The notes under the pieces were generated by a model. It worked only from the letters and a program-made list of their open reading frames with translations. It was not told the DNA's origin and did not search any database. A stretch of DNA of 6,719 nucleotides, taken from Clostridia bacterium. GTDB taxonomy: Bacteria > Bacillota_A > Clostridia > Christensenellales > UBA1242. The stretch spans positions 1 to 6,719 of the forward strand of contig JAFVZD010000011.1 of the NCBI GenBank assembly GCA_017508345.1. The letters are read 5' to 3'. The position numbers and the translations under genes were made by a program. Of this stretch, positions 1 to 6,600 are shown piece by piece. Numbering within the stretch: the first letter of the stretch is position 1; each line of letters starts with the position of its first letter.

Positions 1-585
1 CCCACTAATTACCTCTACACCTGCTATTCCTTTTTGAATTTGTATATCAAAACTCGCTACCAATTTAGCAATTATTGCACTCTTCATCGCCTTGGTCTGT
101 GATTCAGTAGTAGCCTCAAATCTATACTCGGGCTCAGGTATGTATATACCAAATTTATTATCCAAATTGGATATAGGTCTTGCCTGATATATATAATCTG
201 TCATAATTAATTCGCGTTGTCCCAATTTCCCATCATCAGCATAATACAATTCTGGTACCAATATCCCACTTCCTATCCCACCAAACCTCTTTAATCTCTC
301 TGCCTCTGTACTCAATTCACCAAATTTATAATTCCTTCGTGGATTAGCAACAGCCAAAGTTTTGTATGTATTATTGTACTTCATCACAAATATTAGCCCT
401 TTGTAACCAAAACTAATAAACTGCACATCCACATCTTTCTTACTAATACCATTATTTTTACAATACTCTTTTACAAACTTGTTCAAAAACTTATGTGTAA
501 TAAAGTATTCCTTCATCATTGACCTATTATTAATAGCATAAGCATACAGCTCCCTACTCTTACTCATACCCAAATTATCATCCAT
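1..585 (-). CDS. Partial unassigned protein, possible kinase/APH-like fold (N-terminal 195 residues)
   Basis: I do not recognise this protein with confidence. The reading frame is open from an ATG at 585 to the left edge, giving 195 residues with no stop, so the C-terminus is outside the window. The start is supported by a Shine-Dalgarno AAGGAAGAG at 592-600, 6 nt before the ATG, and by a promoter at 617-645. What can be seen: a polar N-terminal stretch (1-52); a glycine-containing strand pair around FGYKGLIFVMKY (59-70) followed by YKTLAVANP (74-82); an acidic helix STEAERLKRF (92-101); then VPELYYADDG (110-119) and LIMTDYI (126-132). This order resembles the N-lobe and hinge of protein-kinase-like or aminoglycoside-phosphotransferase-like folds, with E94 or E96 as the helix-C glutamate. 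The usual strand-3 lysine is not obvious, since the matching place reads AVAN. The catalytic loop would lie off-window, so activity cannot be judged. No signal peptide or membrane segment is visible. The coding call is firm; the fold assignment is inference. Confidence 0.85.
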   Translation of the reverse strand, partial: MDDNLGMSKSRELYAYAINNRSMMKEYFITHKFLNKFVKEYCKNNGISKKDVDVQFISFGYKGLIFVMKYNNTYKTLAVANPRRNYKFGELSTEAERLKRFGGIGSGILVPELYYADDGKLGQRELIMTDYIYQARPISNLDNKFGIYIPEPEYRFEATTESQTKAMKSAIIAKLVASFDIQIQKGIAGVEVISG

Positions 586-616
586 ATTCAACTCTTCCTT
601 TTGTTTCTATAAAATA

Positions 617-645
617 ATTATAGCACATTTTCAATAATTATGCAA
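617..645 (-). promoter_or_regulatory. Sigma-70-type promoter for the leftmost gene
   Basis: On the minus strand a perfect TATAAT (617-622) is preceded by TTGCAT (640-645) with exactly 17 bp between them, and by a TG element in an extended -10 arrangement (TGTGCTATAAT). Transcription would start near 610, leaving a leader of about 25 nt that contains the Shine-Dalgarno at 592-600. It lies just past the terminator of the tsaD unit, so the leftmost gene appears to be independently transcribed. Nothing else is seen in the 109 nt between 586 and 694. Confidence 0.75.
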
Positions 646-694
646 TAATGAATGAAAAATACACCATATTCTATCAATTATTATTCACACAAAT

Positions 695-731
695 AAAAAA
701 CACCTTACTTTTAGCTAGTAAAGTGTTTTTT
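695..731 (-). terminator. Rho-independent terminator after tsaD, likely bidirectional
   Basis: AAAAAACAC (695-703) pairs with GTGTTTTTT (723-731). After one mismatch (704/722), TTACT (705-709) pairs with AGTAA (717-721) around a 7-nt loop. Transcribed from the minus strand, the stem ends in a run of U followed by more A/U. It starts 3 nt beyond the tsaD stop codon. The A/T arms make it symmetrical, so it could also stop transcription arriving from the left, although no plus-strand gene is present there. Confidence 0.85.
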
Positions 732-734
732 ATA

Positions 735-1796
735 TTATTTAATTTCAATTTGAGATAACGCACTTATATTCAATTCTGCTGGTGGATTTGTTAGCATTTC
801 ATAATACGCAATACTACCTATCATAGCAGCATTATCTGTACAATACTTCATCTCTGGCATTACCACATTGATATTATGTTTGCTAGCCTCTTGCGTTAAT
901 TTTTCTCTCAAATAACTATTAGCAGATACGCCACCCGCTATTGCAATAGTACTCAAGCCTAATTCTACACAAGCCTTTACAGTCTTGGTTACCACCATCA
1001 TTACAGCCTCATGCTGAAAAGAATGACAAATCTCAGGAATATTCAATTCCTCGCCCTTGTCCTTTCTGTTGTGCACATAGTTAATTACAGCAGTTTTTAA
1101 TCCACTATAACTCACATCATACTCATTATTCAGGCTATTGTGCTTCACAAATTCAATAGTAGGTTTATCCACCTCTCTCGCTATCCTGTCTATCTTAGGT
1201 CCACCAGGATACCCCAGCCCCAAAATTCTAGCCACCTTGTCAAATGCTTCACCTATCGCATCATCAATAGTACCACCTATCTTAGTCAACTTTGTGTAAT
1301 CCTCTACTTTTACAATAGCAGTATGCCCACCACTAACTATCAGGCACAAAAAAGGAGGTTCCAAATCCACATTAGTCAAATAATTACCTGCAATATGCCC
1401 CTTGATATGATTACAAGCAATTAATGGCTTGTCCAAGGTATACGCCAACGCCTTTGCACTGGTTAGCCCCACTAATAGTGCACCCACTAGCCCCGCACCT
1501 TGCGTTACCCCTATCGCGTCAATATCATCCATTGTCATATTCGCTTGTTTCAGTGCCTCATCTATTAATGGTGTAATAGCCGAAATATGATTTCTACTAG
1601 CAATCTCTGGCACCACTCCACCAAATCGTGTGTGTATATCAATTTGACTAGAAATTACATTGCTCCTGACAATCCTACCATTCTCAACTACCGCTACACT
1701 TGTGTCATCACAGCTAGACTCTATCGCTAGGATATTCACTACTTTTTGCTTGCGTAACTCCTCTACCTTCTTTACCATTCTTTCATAATATGTCAT
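735..1796 (-). CDS. tsaD: tRNA N6-adenosine threonylcarbamoyltransferase TsaD
   Basis: TsaD transfers the threonylcarbamoyl group from threonylcarbamoyl-adenylate to A37 of ANN-decoding tRNAs (t6A), working in the cytoplasm with TsaB and TsaE; those partners are not in this window. The 353-residue product shows the family signatures: ILAIESSCDDTSVAVV (22-37), GGVVPEIASRNH (59-70), metal-binding HIKGH (H130, H134), SGGHTAIV (155-162), DDAIGEAFDKVARILGLGYPGGP split over 178-200, SYSGLKTAV (229-237), AGGVSANSYLR (287-297), and the late metal ligand D321 in YCTDNAAMIG. It is complete at both ends of the domain. The first 19 or so residues (MTYYERMV... up to KVV) precede the point where most family members begin. 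The ATG at 1796 is favoured because AAAGGAAGA sits at 1801-1809 at good spacing. It follows prfB by 20 nt and is probably co-transcribed with it. The stop is TAA, directly followed by a terminator. Confidence 0.97.
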   Translation of the reverse strand: MTYYERMVKKVEELRKQKVVNILAIESSCDDTSVAVVENGRIVRSNVISSQIDIHTRFGGVVPEIASRNHISAITPLIDEALKQANMTMDDIDAIGVTQGAGLVGALLVGLTSAKALAYTLDKPLIACNHIKGHIAGNYLTNVDLEPPFLCLIVSGGHTAIVKVEDYTKLTKIGGTIDDAIGEAFDKVARILGLGYPGGPKIDRIAREVDKPTIEFVKHNSLNNEYDVSYSGLKTAVINYVHNRKDKGEELNIPEICHSFQHEAVMMVVTKTVKACVELGLSTIAIAGGVSANSYLREKLTQEASKHNINVVMPEMKYCTDNAAMIGSIAYYEMLTNPPAELNISALSQIEIK

Positions 1797-1800
1797 ATAT

Positions 1801-1809
1801 TCTTCCTTT
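1801..1809 (-). promoter_or_regulatory. Ribosome binding site that decides the tsaD start
   Basis: AAAGGAAGA on the minus strand lies in the 20-nt gap after prfB, with its AGGA core 7 nt before the ATG at 1796. The alternative GTG at 1739 would give the family-typical beginning MNILAIESS, but its nearest purine-rich tract (GAGGAG) is about 20 nt away, so the longer form is preferred. Confidence 0.7.
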
Positions 1810-1816
1810 ACTTATT

Positions 1817-2911
1817 CTAAGCCTCACTTTTCTTGAGATACTCATTGATAAATTCCTGTATATCTCCATCCATTACTGCACCCACATTACTTGTCTCATA
1901 ATCCGTCCTTAGGTCCTTTACCAAGGTGTATGGACAAAACACATAATTTCGTATCTGACTACCCCACTCAATTTTCTTGAGAGTACCCTGCACCTCTTTG
2001 ATATCTTTTTGTTGTTGCTCCTCCTGTAATTGTGCCAATTTACCACGCAAAACATTCATAGCAAATTCCCTATTCTGTATCTGACTACGCTGATTTTGAC
2101 AAGTAACTACTATGCCTGTAGGTATATGTCTAATCCTTACAGCAGAGTCCGTTGTATTCACACCCTGACCACCACAACCACCTGCATGAAAGGTATCAAT
2201 CTTTAGGTCACTATCTTTTATCTCAATTTCATCACTATTCTCAATCTCTGGCATTACCTCAACTGACGCAAAACTAGTGTGTCTCCTAGCATTACTATCA
2301 AAAGGCGAAATACGCACCAATCTATGCACGCCCTTTTCTGCTTTTAGATAACCATACGCATTAGCACCACTAATAAGAATTGTAGCCCCCTTGATACCTG
2401 CACCATCTCCCGGAGTATTATCTATCACAGTTACCTTGTATCCACGCTTGTCCGCATACCTTGTGTACATTCTTAGTAGCATCTCAGCCCAATCCTGTGC
2501 CTCTGTTCCTCCAGCACCAGCCTGAATGGTCAATATCGCATCTCCACTATCATACTTGCCGCGTAATAATGCACTCAGGCGTAATTCTTCCACTAGTTTT
2601 GCTACTTCATCCACTTCTTCATTCATTTCTTCCCACAAGTCATCTTCATCAGTGAGTTCTGCTAATGTATCCACTATGTCATTGTACCTCCGTACCAATG
2701 TGACTACACGCTTGATAGTACTCTCTACCCATACTAGCCTCTTGCCAGTAGCCTGTACCATTTTCATATCATTATAATAATCAGGTTCTGCCTGTTTTTT
2801 GATTATTTCGTCATATTCTTGTTGCAACTTATTAATGTCAAAAACCGCTTGGATTAATTCAAGCGATTTCTGTATATTAGATAATTGTTGCCTTATATCA
2901 TCTACAATCAT
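1817..2911 (-). CDS. prfB: Peptide chain release factor 2 (RF2), encoded without a frameshift
   Basis: RF2 recognises UAA and UGA stop codons in the ribosomal A site and triggers hydrolysis of peptidyl-tRNA. The 364-residue product is full length. It has an N-terminal helical domain (1-115), the domain start AGAGGTEAQDWAEML (131-145), the RF2-specific stop-codon tripeptide SPF (202-204) within VRISPFDSNARRHTSF, and the catalytic GGQ (247-249) within HAGGCGGQGVNTTDSAVRI. RF1 would carry a PxT tripeptide instead of SPF, so this is RF2. In many bacteria prfB needs a +1 programmed frameshift at an in-frame UGA near codon 26; here the frame runs unbroken from ATG through that region (QAVFDINKL, 21-29), so that autoregulation is absent. 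The start is backed by AAAAGGT at 2917-2923. The stop is TAG. It sits 61 nt after secA and 20 nt before tsaD, all on one strand. Confidence 0.97.
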   Translation of the reverse strand: MIVDDIRQQLSNIQKSLELIQAVFDINKLQQEYDEIIKKQAEPDYYNDMKMVQATGKRLVWVESTIKRVVTLVRRYNDIVDTLAELTDEDDLWEEMNEEVDEVAKLVEELRLSALLRGKYDSGDAILTIQAGAGGTEAQDWAEMLLRMYTRYADKRGYKVTVIDNTPGDGAGIKGATILISGANAYGYLKAEKGVHRLVRISPFDSNARRHTSFASVEVMPEIENSDEIEIKDSDLKIDTFHAGGCGGQGVNTTDSAVRIRHIPTGIVVTCQNQRSQIQNREFAMNVLRGKLAQLQEEQQQKDIKEVQGTLKKIEWGSQIRNYVFCPYTLVKDLRTDYETSNVGAVMDGDIQEFINEYLKKSEA

Positions 2912-2938
2912 ACAATACCTTTTGATTTCTTTATTTCC

Positions 2939-2963
2939 AAAACACTTTTATGCCAAAAGCGTC
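2939..2963 (-). terminator. Weak terminator or attenuator hairpin between secA and prfB
   Basis: Read on the minus strand, GACGCTTTT (2955-2963) pairs with AAAAGTGTT (2941-2949) around a 5-nt loop, giving 9 bp including two G-U pairs. It is followed by a short U-run (TTTTGG). It begins 9 nt after the secA stop codon. The stem has little G+C and the U-tract is short, so partial read-through into prfB is more likely than full termination. No convincing promoter for prfB was found in the gap. Confidence 0.4.
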
Positions 2964-2972
2964 AATAATAGA

Positions 2973-5693
2973 CTATTCCTCTTTACCGCAGCAATTCTTG
3001 TACTTTTTGCCACTACCACATGGGCAAGGGTCATTCCTACCACATACTTTATCAGTCTTAGCCTCTCCAGTAGAACCTACTGGCTTGTTGGTAGTAGTAT
3101 TCTCTTGAGGATTAGCACTCTCCTTACCCGCTACTAGATCCTTGTTTTGTGGTCTATTAGGCATACTTACCCTAATGTTGATGTCCCTATTCAATAACAC
3201 ATTACAAGTATTCTCATGAATAAATGTAATCATATCATCGAACATATCTAGACTCTCTTTCTTATATGCTACTATTGGGTCCTTGTTACCATAAGACAGA
3301 CTAGCCACCTCTTGACGCAAGTTTGACATCGCATCAATATGTTTCATCCATGCATCATCTACTACATGCAATAATACAGTCCTCTCAATGTCTCCAAAAA
3401 TATCACCAATCTTGTTTACAGCCTCTTTTTTCTGCTCATAATTACTGATAATATTCTCTACAATCTTGTCCCTGAGTTCCTCCACAATTATATCCTCTAG
3501 CATCTCCTCAGTCACAAAGTTAGTACCCTTGCGATATAGTTTGTCCTCCAATGAGCGGTTAATCTCATCTATATCCCACTCAAAACTTGGCTTGTCTATA
3601 TCTATTGAGCTCAGCAAAGCATTGTTTACTAGGTCAGGTATCATCTCTAATATCTGTGCATGTACATCCTCTCCATCCAAGATTTTGTTTCTCTCCGCAT
3701 AGATAATAGTACGCTGTTTGTTCATTACATCATCGTATTCTAGTAGATATCTACGAGCAGCATAGTGATTAGCCTCTACCTTCTTTTGTGCATTCTCAAT
3801 CTGCTTTGACAACATTTTGATTTGGAAAGGTGTATCCTCATCAATTCTAAAGAATGCTGTTACTTTCTTTAGTTTGTCACCACCAAACAACCTTACTAGG
3901 TCATCCTCCATAGAGATATAGAATACACTCCTACCAGGGTCACCTTGACGACCTGCACGACCACGCAACTGATTATCAATACGCCTAGATTCGTGTCTCT
4001 CTGTACCAATAATCAATAATCCACCAGCTTCCAATACTTTTTGTTTCTCAGCATCTGTGTCTTTTTTGAATTCTTGATACCACTTGTTGTAATCATCCTT
4101 GGCCTTTTGTACATCCTCTGTGGTAGCAGGCAAGAATGATGTAGCCAACTCTATCATAGGCCTAGTATAGCCATTCTTCTCCATTTTGGCTTTTGCCAAA
4201 TACTCAGCATTACCACCTAGTAGTATATCTGTACCACGACCCGCCATATTGGTAGCAATAGTCACAGCACCATACCTACCAGCCTGTGCTACTATCTCAC
4301 CCTCTCTAGCGTGATTCTTTGCATTCAATACATTGTGAGCAATCTTTCTAGCATCTAGCATTTTACTCAATTTTTCACTCTTCTCAATAGTGATAGTACC
4401 TATTAGTACTGGTTGACCATTCTTGTGAGCCTCCTCTACCCTATCTACCACTGCCCTGAGTTTACCCTCAATAGTAGTATATATAATATCAGGCTCATCA
4501 ATACGCAATAATGGCAAGTTTGGTGGAATTGTCACTACATCCAATCCATAGATTTTATTGAATTCTGTCTCCTCAGTCTTGGCAGTACCTGTCATACCAC
4601 TGAGTTTCTTGTACATACGGAAGTAGTTTTGCAATGTAATAGTAGCCACAGTCAAGTTCTCATCCTTAATCTGTACACCCTCTTTTGCCTCTACTGCTTG
4701 GTGCAAACCATTACTATACCTACGGCCATCCATCAATCTACCAGTAAATTCGTCTACTAGCACTACTTCGCCATCTTTTACAATGTAATTACTATCCGCT
4801 TTCAAGATAAAGTTAGCACGCAAAGCATTCATAATGTGCTGGTTGAGTTCTACACAACTAACATCACTGAGCGACTCTACACCAAAGAATCTCTCAGCCT
4901 TTTCACTACCAGACTCAGTCAAGTGAATCTTATTCTTTTCCTCATCAATGGTATAATCCTCATCTCTGCGTAATTTCTTCATAAAACGCTGTGCTTTCAC
5001 ATAGTCTTCACTACTCTTGAAACCTCTACCACTGATGATTAGCGGTGTCCTAGCCTCATCTATTAGGATACTATCCACCTCATCTATGATAGCAAAATTG
5101 TATCCTCTCACAGTCCTCTGCTCCGCGCGTGTCACCATATTGTCCCTCAGGTAATCAAAACCCAATTCGTTATTGGTACAATATGTAATATCACAATTAT
5201 ATGCAGCCTGTTTCTCTTGCATAGACATATTACTAAAACTACATCCTACAGTCAGTCCCAAGAACTTGTGCAATTTTCCCATCCACTCAGCATCACGCTG
5301 TGATAGATATTCATTGACAGTTACTACATGCACACCTTTGCCAGACAACGCATTCAAATACGCCGGCAAAGTAGACACTAGTGTCTTACCCTCACCCGTA
5401 CGCATCTCAGCAATACGACCTTGGTGCAATGCTATTCCACCCATAATCTGTACATGAAAGTGTTTCATATTCAGCACTCTGCTACTAGCCTCACGAGCCA
5501 CAGCAAAAGCATCATACAATATATCATCCAATGTTTCGCCCTTACTCAGCCTATCTTTCAATACTTGTGTCTGACTCTGCAATTCCTCATTGCTCATCTT
5601 TTGATACTTAGGCTCCAATGCCTCCACCTCTCTAGCCATAGCATCCAATTTTTTTACATTCCTAGTATTATCCGAAGCAAATATATTAAACAT
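2973..5693 (-). CDS. secA: Protein translocase subunit SecA
   Basis: SecA is the ATPase motor that drives unfolded preproteins through the SecYEG channel at the inner face of the membrane. With the start at 5693 the protein has 906 residues, normal for the family. In order: N-terminal MFNIFASDNTRNVKK; Walker A MRTGEGKT (97-104); Walker B DEVD (204-207) within IIDEVDSILIDEARTPLI; the preprotein-crosslinking region after it; VDEFTGRLMDGRRYSNGLHQ (313-332); GMTGTAKTE (366-374); motor motifs TNMAGRGTDI (481-490) and QLRGRAGRQGDPGRS (575-589); helical scaffold (about 633-661, EYDDVMNKQR); a polar, low-complexity linker (about 845-880); and a SEC-C zinc motif CxC-x8-CC (C890, C892, C901, C902), the site that binds SecB and/or phospholipid in studied homologues. 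About 60 residues lie between GRGTDILLGG and LEAGGLLIIG, an insertion of the type seen in E. coli SecA but longer, and absent in B. subtilis. An upstream TTG/ATG extension of 21 residues is in frame (to 5756) but overlaps the likely promoter and lacks a good ribosome binding site. Confidence 0.98.
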   Translation of the reverse strand: MFNIFASDNTRNVKKLDAMAREVEALEPKYQKMSNEELQSQTQVLKDRLSKGETLDDILYDAFAVAREASSRVLNMKHFHVQIMGGIALHQGRIAEMRTGEGKTLVSTLPAYLNALSGKGVHVVTVNEYLSQRDAEWMGKLHKFLGLTVGCSFSNMSMQEKQAAYNCDITYCTNNELGFDYLRDNMVTRAEQRTVRGYNFAIIDEVDSILIDEARTPLIISGRGFKSSEDYVKAQRFMKKLRRDEDYTIDEEKNKIHLTESGSEKAERFFGVESLSDVSCVELNQHIMNALRANFILKADSNYIVKDGEVVLVDEFTGRLMDGRRYSNGLHQAVEAKEGVQIKDENLTVATITLQNYFRMYKKLSGMTGTAKTEETEFNKIYGLDVVTIPPNLPLLRIDEPDIIYTTIEGKLRAVVDRVEEAHKNGQPVLIGTITIEKSEKLSKMLDARKIAHNVLNAKNHAREGEIVAQAGRYGAVTIATNMAGRGTDILLGGNAEYLAKAKMEKNGYTRPMIELATSFLPATTEDVQKAKDDYNKWYQEFKKDTDAEKQKVLEAGGLLIIGTERHESRRIDNQLRGRAGRQGDPGRSVFYISMEDDLVRLFGGDKLKKVTAFFRIDEDTPFQIKMLSKQIENAQKKVEANHYAARRYLLEYDDVMNKQRTIIYAERNKILDGEDVHAQILEMIPDLVNNALLSSIDIDKPSFEWDIDEINRSLEDKLYRKGTNFVTEEMLEDIIVEELRDKIVENIISNYEQKKEAVNKIGDIFGDIERTVLLHVVDDAWMKHIDAMSNLRQEVASLSYGNKDPIVAYKKESLDMFDDMITFIHENTCNVLLNRDINIRVSMPNRPQNKDLVAGKESANPQENTTTNKPVGSTGEAKTDKVCGRNDPCPCGSGKKYKNCCGKEE

Positions 5694-5700
5694 CATTTTT

Positions 5701-5705
5701 CTCCC
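5701..5705 (-). promoter_or_regulatory. Ribosome binding site that decides the secA start
   Basis: GGGAG on the minus strand is 4 nt from the ATG at 5696 and 7 nt from the ATG at 5693, so the second of the two tandem ATG codons is the better-placed start (MFNIFASDN), the usual SecA beginning. In-frame TTG (5756) and ATG (5753) codons further upstream lack comparable signals. Confidence 0.7.
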
Positions 5706-5744
5706 AATTAATTTTGTTGCCCGTTTTCTACGGTAATTAAATTG

Positions 5745-5750
5745 ATTATA
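5745..5750 (-). promoter_or_regulatory. Probable -10 box of a secA promoter
   Basis: A perfect TATAAT on the minus strand, preceded directly by TG, lies in the comF-secA gap. The place 17 bp upstream reads TAGTAA, a poor -35, so this rests mostly on the -10. Transcription would begin near 5738, giving a leader of about 45 nt to the ATG at 5693. The leader contains a small CCGT/ACGG hairpin (4 bp, 5-nt loop, about 5722-5734). No clear terminator follows comF, so secA probably also receives read-through from comF. Confidence 0.5.
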
Positions 5751-5784
5751 CATCAAAACTCAAATATTTACTAGCATTTTAAGA

Positions 5785-6600
5785 TTATTTCTCAATTTTT
5801 TTTGTATCTTTTTCCAAATTTTCCACTTTTTCGCCATCCTCAGTCGGCAATTTCACCACTCCATGTGCTACTGTCAGCACTTTTATCTCACTCGCCTTGG
5901 CGTTTCGCAATACTTCACTACACGCATTAGCAGTAGCACCCGTAGTCATTACATCATCAATGAGTAATATGCTCTTACCCTTGATATTAGCCTTGTCTAC
6001 CACCTTGAATGCACCATCCAGATTGCTCAATCTATCCGCATACCCCAATCCCAATTGTTTGCTAGTATCTTTCACCTTGATTAGACTAGTAGTGTCTATT
6101 GGTTTGTCTATTAGTTTCACCAATTCCTTAGCCAATTTTTCGCTCTGATTGTATCCACGCTCTTTCTTGTGCTTTGGGTACAATGGCACAGGTATTATCA
6201 CATCGTATTCCCAATTTAATTGTTGTAGTTTGTCCCTCATCATAGGTGCGAATGCTCGTGCAATATATGGCTTGTTACCAAATTTTAGTTGATGTATCAA
6301 GTGCCTCACACTATTGTCAAATACATAACAACTCCTACCTATATCAAAATGTCTCTCCTTGGCTTGACAATTTAGACAAAATTTCTCCTCCGCAACCAGT
6401 TTTGCCCCACACTTTTCACAACACTTGTCCGTGATAACCTCCATTTGACTCAGGCAGTTATCACAAAATTCAATTTCACTAGCCTTCTTTAGGTCCCTAC
6501 CACATACCATACACTTGATATTCTTTGGAAACACCAGATTCAATACCCACTCCTTAGCCACATTCCACCTTTCCTTTATCTTTTGTTTTTGCTCACTCAT
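5785..6600 (-). CDS. comF: ComF-family double zinc ribbon phosphoribosyltransferase-like protein
   Basis: ComF/ComFC/GntX-type proteins join a Cys4 zinc ribbon to a type I phosphoribosyltransferase fold. In naturally transformable bacteria they are needed for uptake of single-stranded DNA; in others the role is unclear. The 271-residue product has CMVCG (C30, C33) with C46/C49, a second cysteine group (C61, C64, C75, C78), the region YVFDNSVRHLIHQLKFGNK (92-110), IIPVPLYPKHKKERGYNQSE (135-154), and the PRPP-binding loop ILLIDDVMTTGAT (211-223). It is longer than most relatives (about 190-240). The extra length comes from a basic, amphipathic N-terminus (1-25) and a lysine/glutamate-rich tail (about 250-271) with an A8 run (5796-5803) six codons before the stop. 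The start overlaps the upstream stop as ATGA, with GGAAGAG at 6609-6615. It probably belongs to the same transcription unit as secA. The single visible com gene does not prove competence. Confidence 0.93.
   Translation of the reverse strand: MSEQKQKIKERWNVAKEWVLNLVFPKNIKCMVCGRDLKKASEIEFCDNCLSQMEVITDKCCEKCGAKLVAEEKFCLNCQAKERHFDIGRSCYVFDNSVRHLIHQLKFGNKPYIARAFAPMMRDKLQQLNWEYDVIIPVPLYPKHKKERGYNQSEKLAKELVKLIDKPIDTTSLIKVKDTSKQLGLGYADRLSNLDGAFKVVDKANIKGKSILLIDDVMTTGATANACSEVLRNAKASEIKVLTVAHGVVKLPTEDGEKVENLEKDTKKIEK

Noticed and set aside
586..694. A small RNA or riboswitch in the gap before the leftmost gene.
   Set aside because: The gap is simply AT-rich, the predicted leader is only about 25 nt, and no stable structure other than the tsaD terminator was found.
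1140..1424. Plus-strand open frames of 60-110 codons opposite tsaD, prfB, secA and comF.
   Set aside because: They lie antisense to well-conserved genes, have low-complexity Ser/Leu/Ile/Thr-rich products typical of mirror frames, and lack ribosome binding sites.
1..1796. A tsaD (Kae1-like) gene beside a kinase-like gene, recalling the Kae1-Bud32 pairing of archaea and eukaryotes.
   Set aside because: The two genes are separated by a strong terminator and the left gene has its own promoter. The visible part does not look like Bud32, and bacteria make t6A with TsaB/TsaE instead.
2930..2970. TTGACG on the minus strand (2961-2966) as a -35 box for a prfB promoter.
   Set aside because: No acceptable -10 hexamer lies 15-19 bp downstream, and the bases are better explained as part of the hairpin.
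5649..5655. An A7 run (coding strand) near the secA start as a phase-variation tract.
   Set aside because: It encodes the ordinary KK of the SecA N-terminus, is short for slippage, and secA is an essential gene where switching off is not expected.
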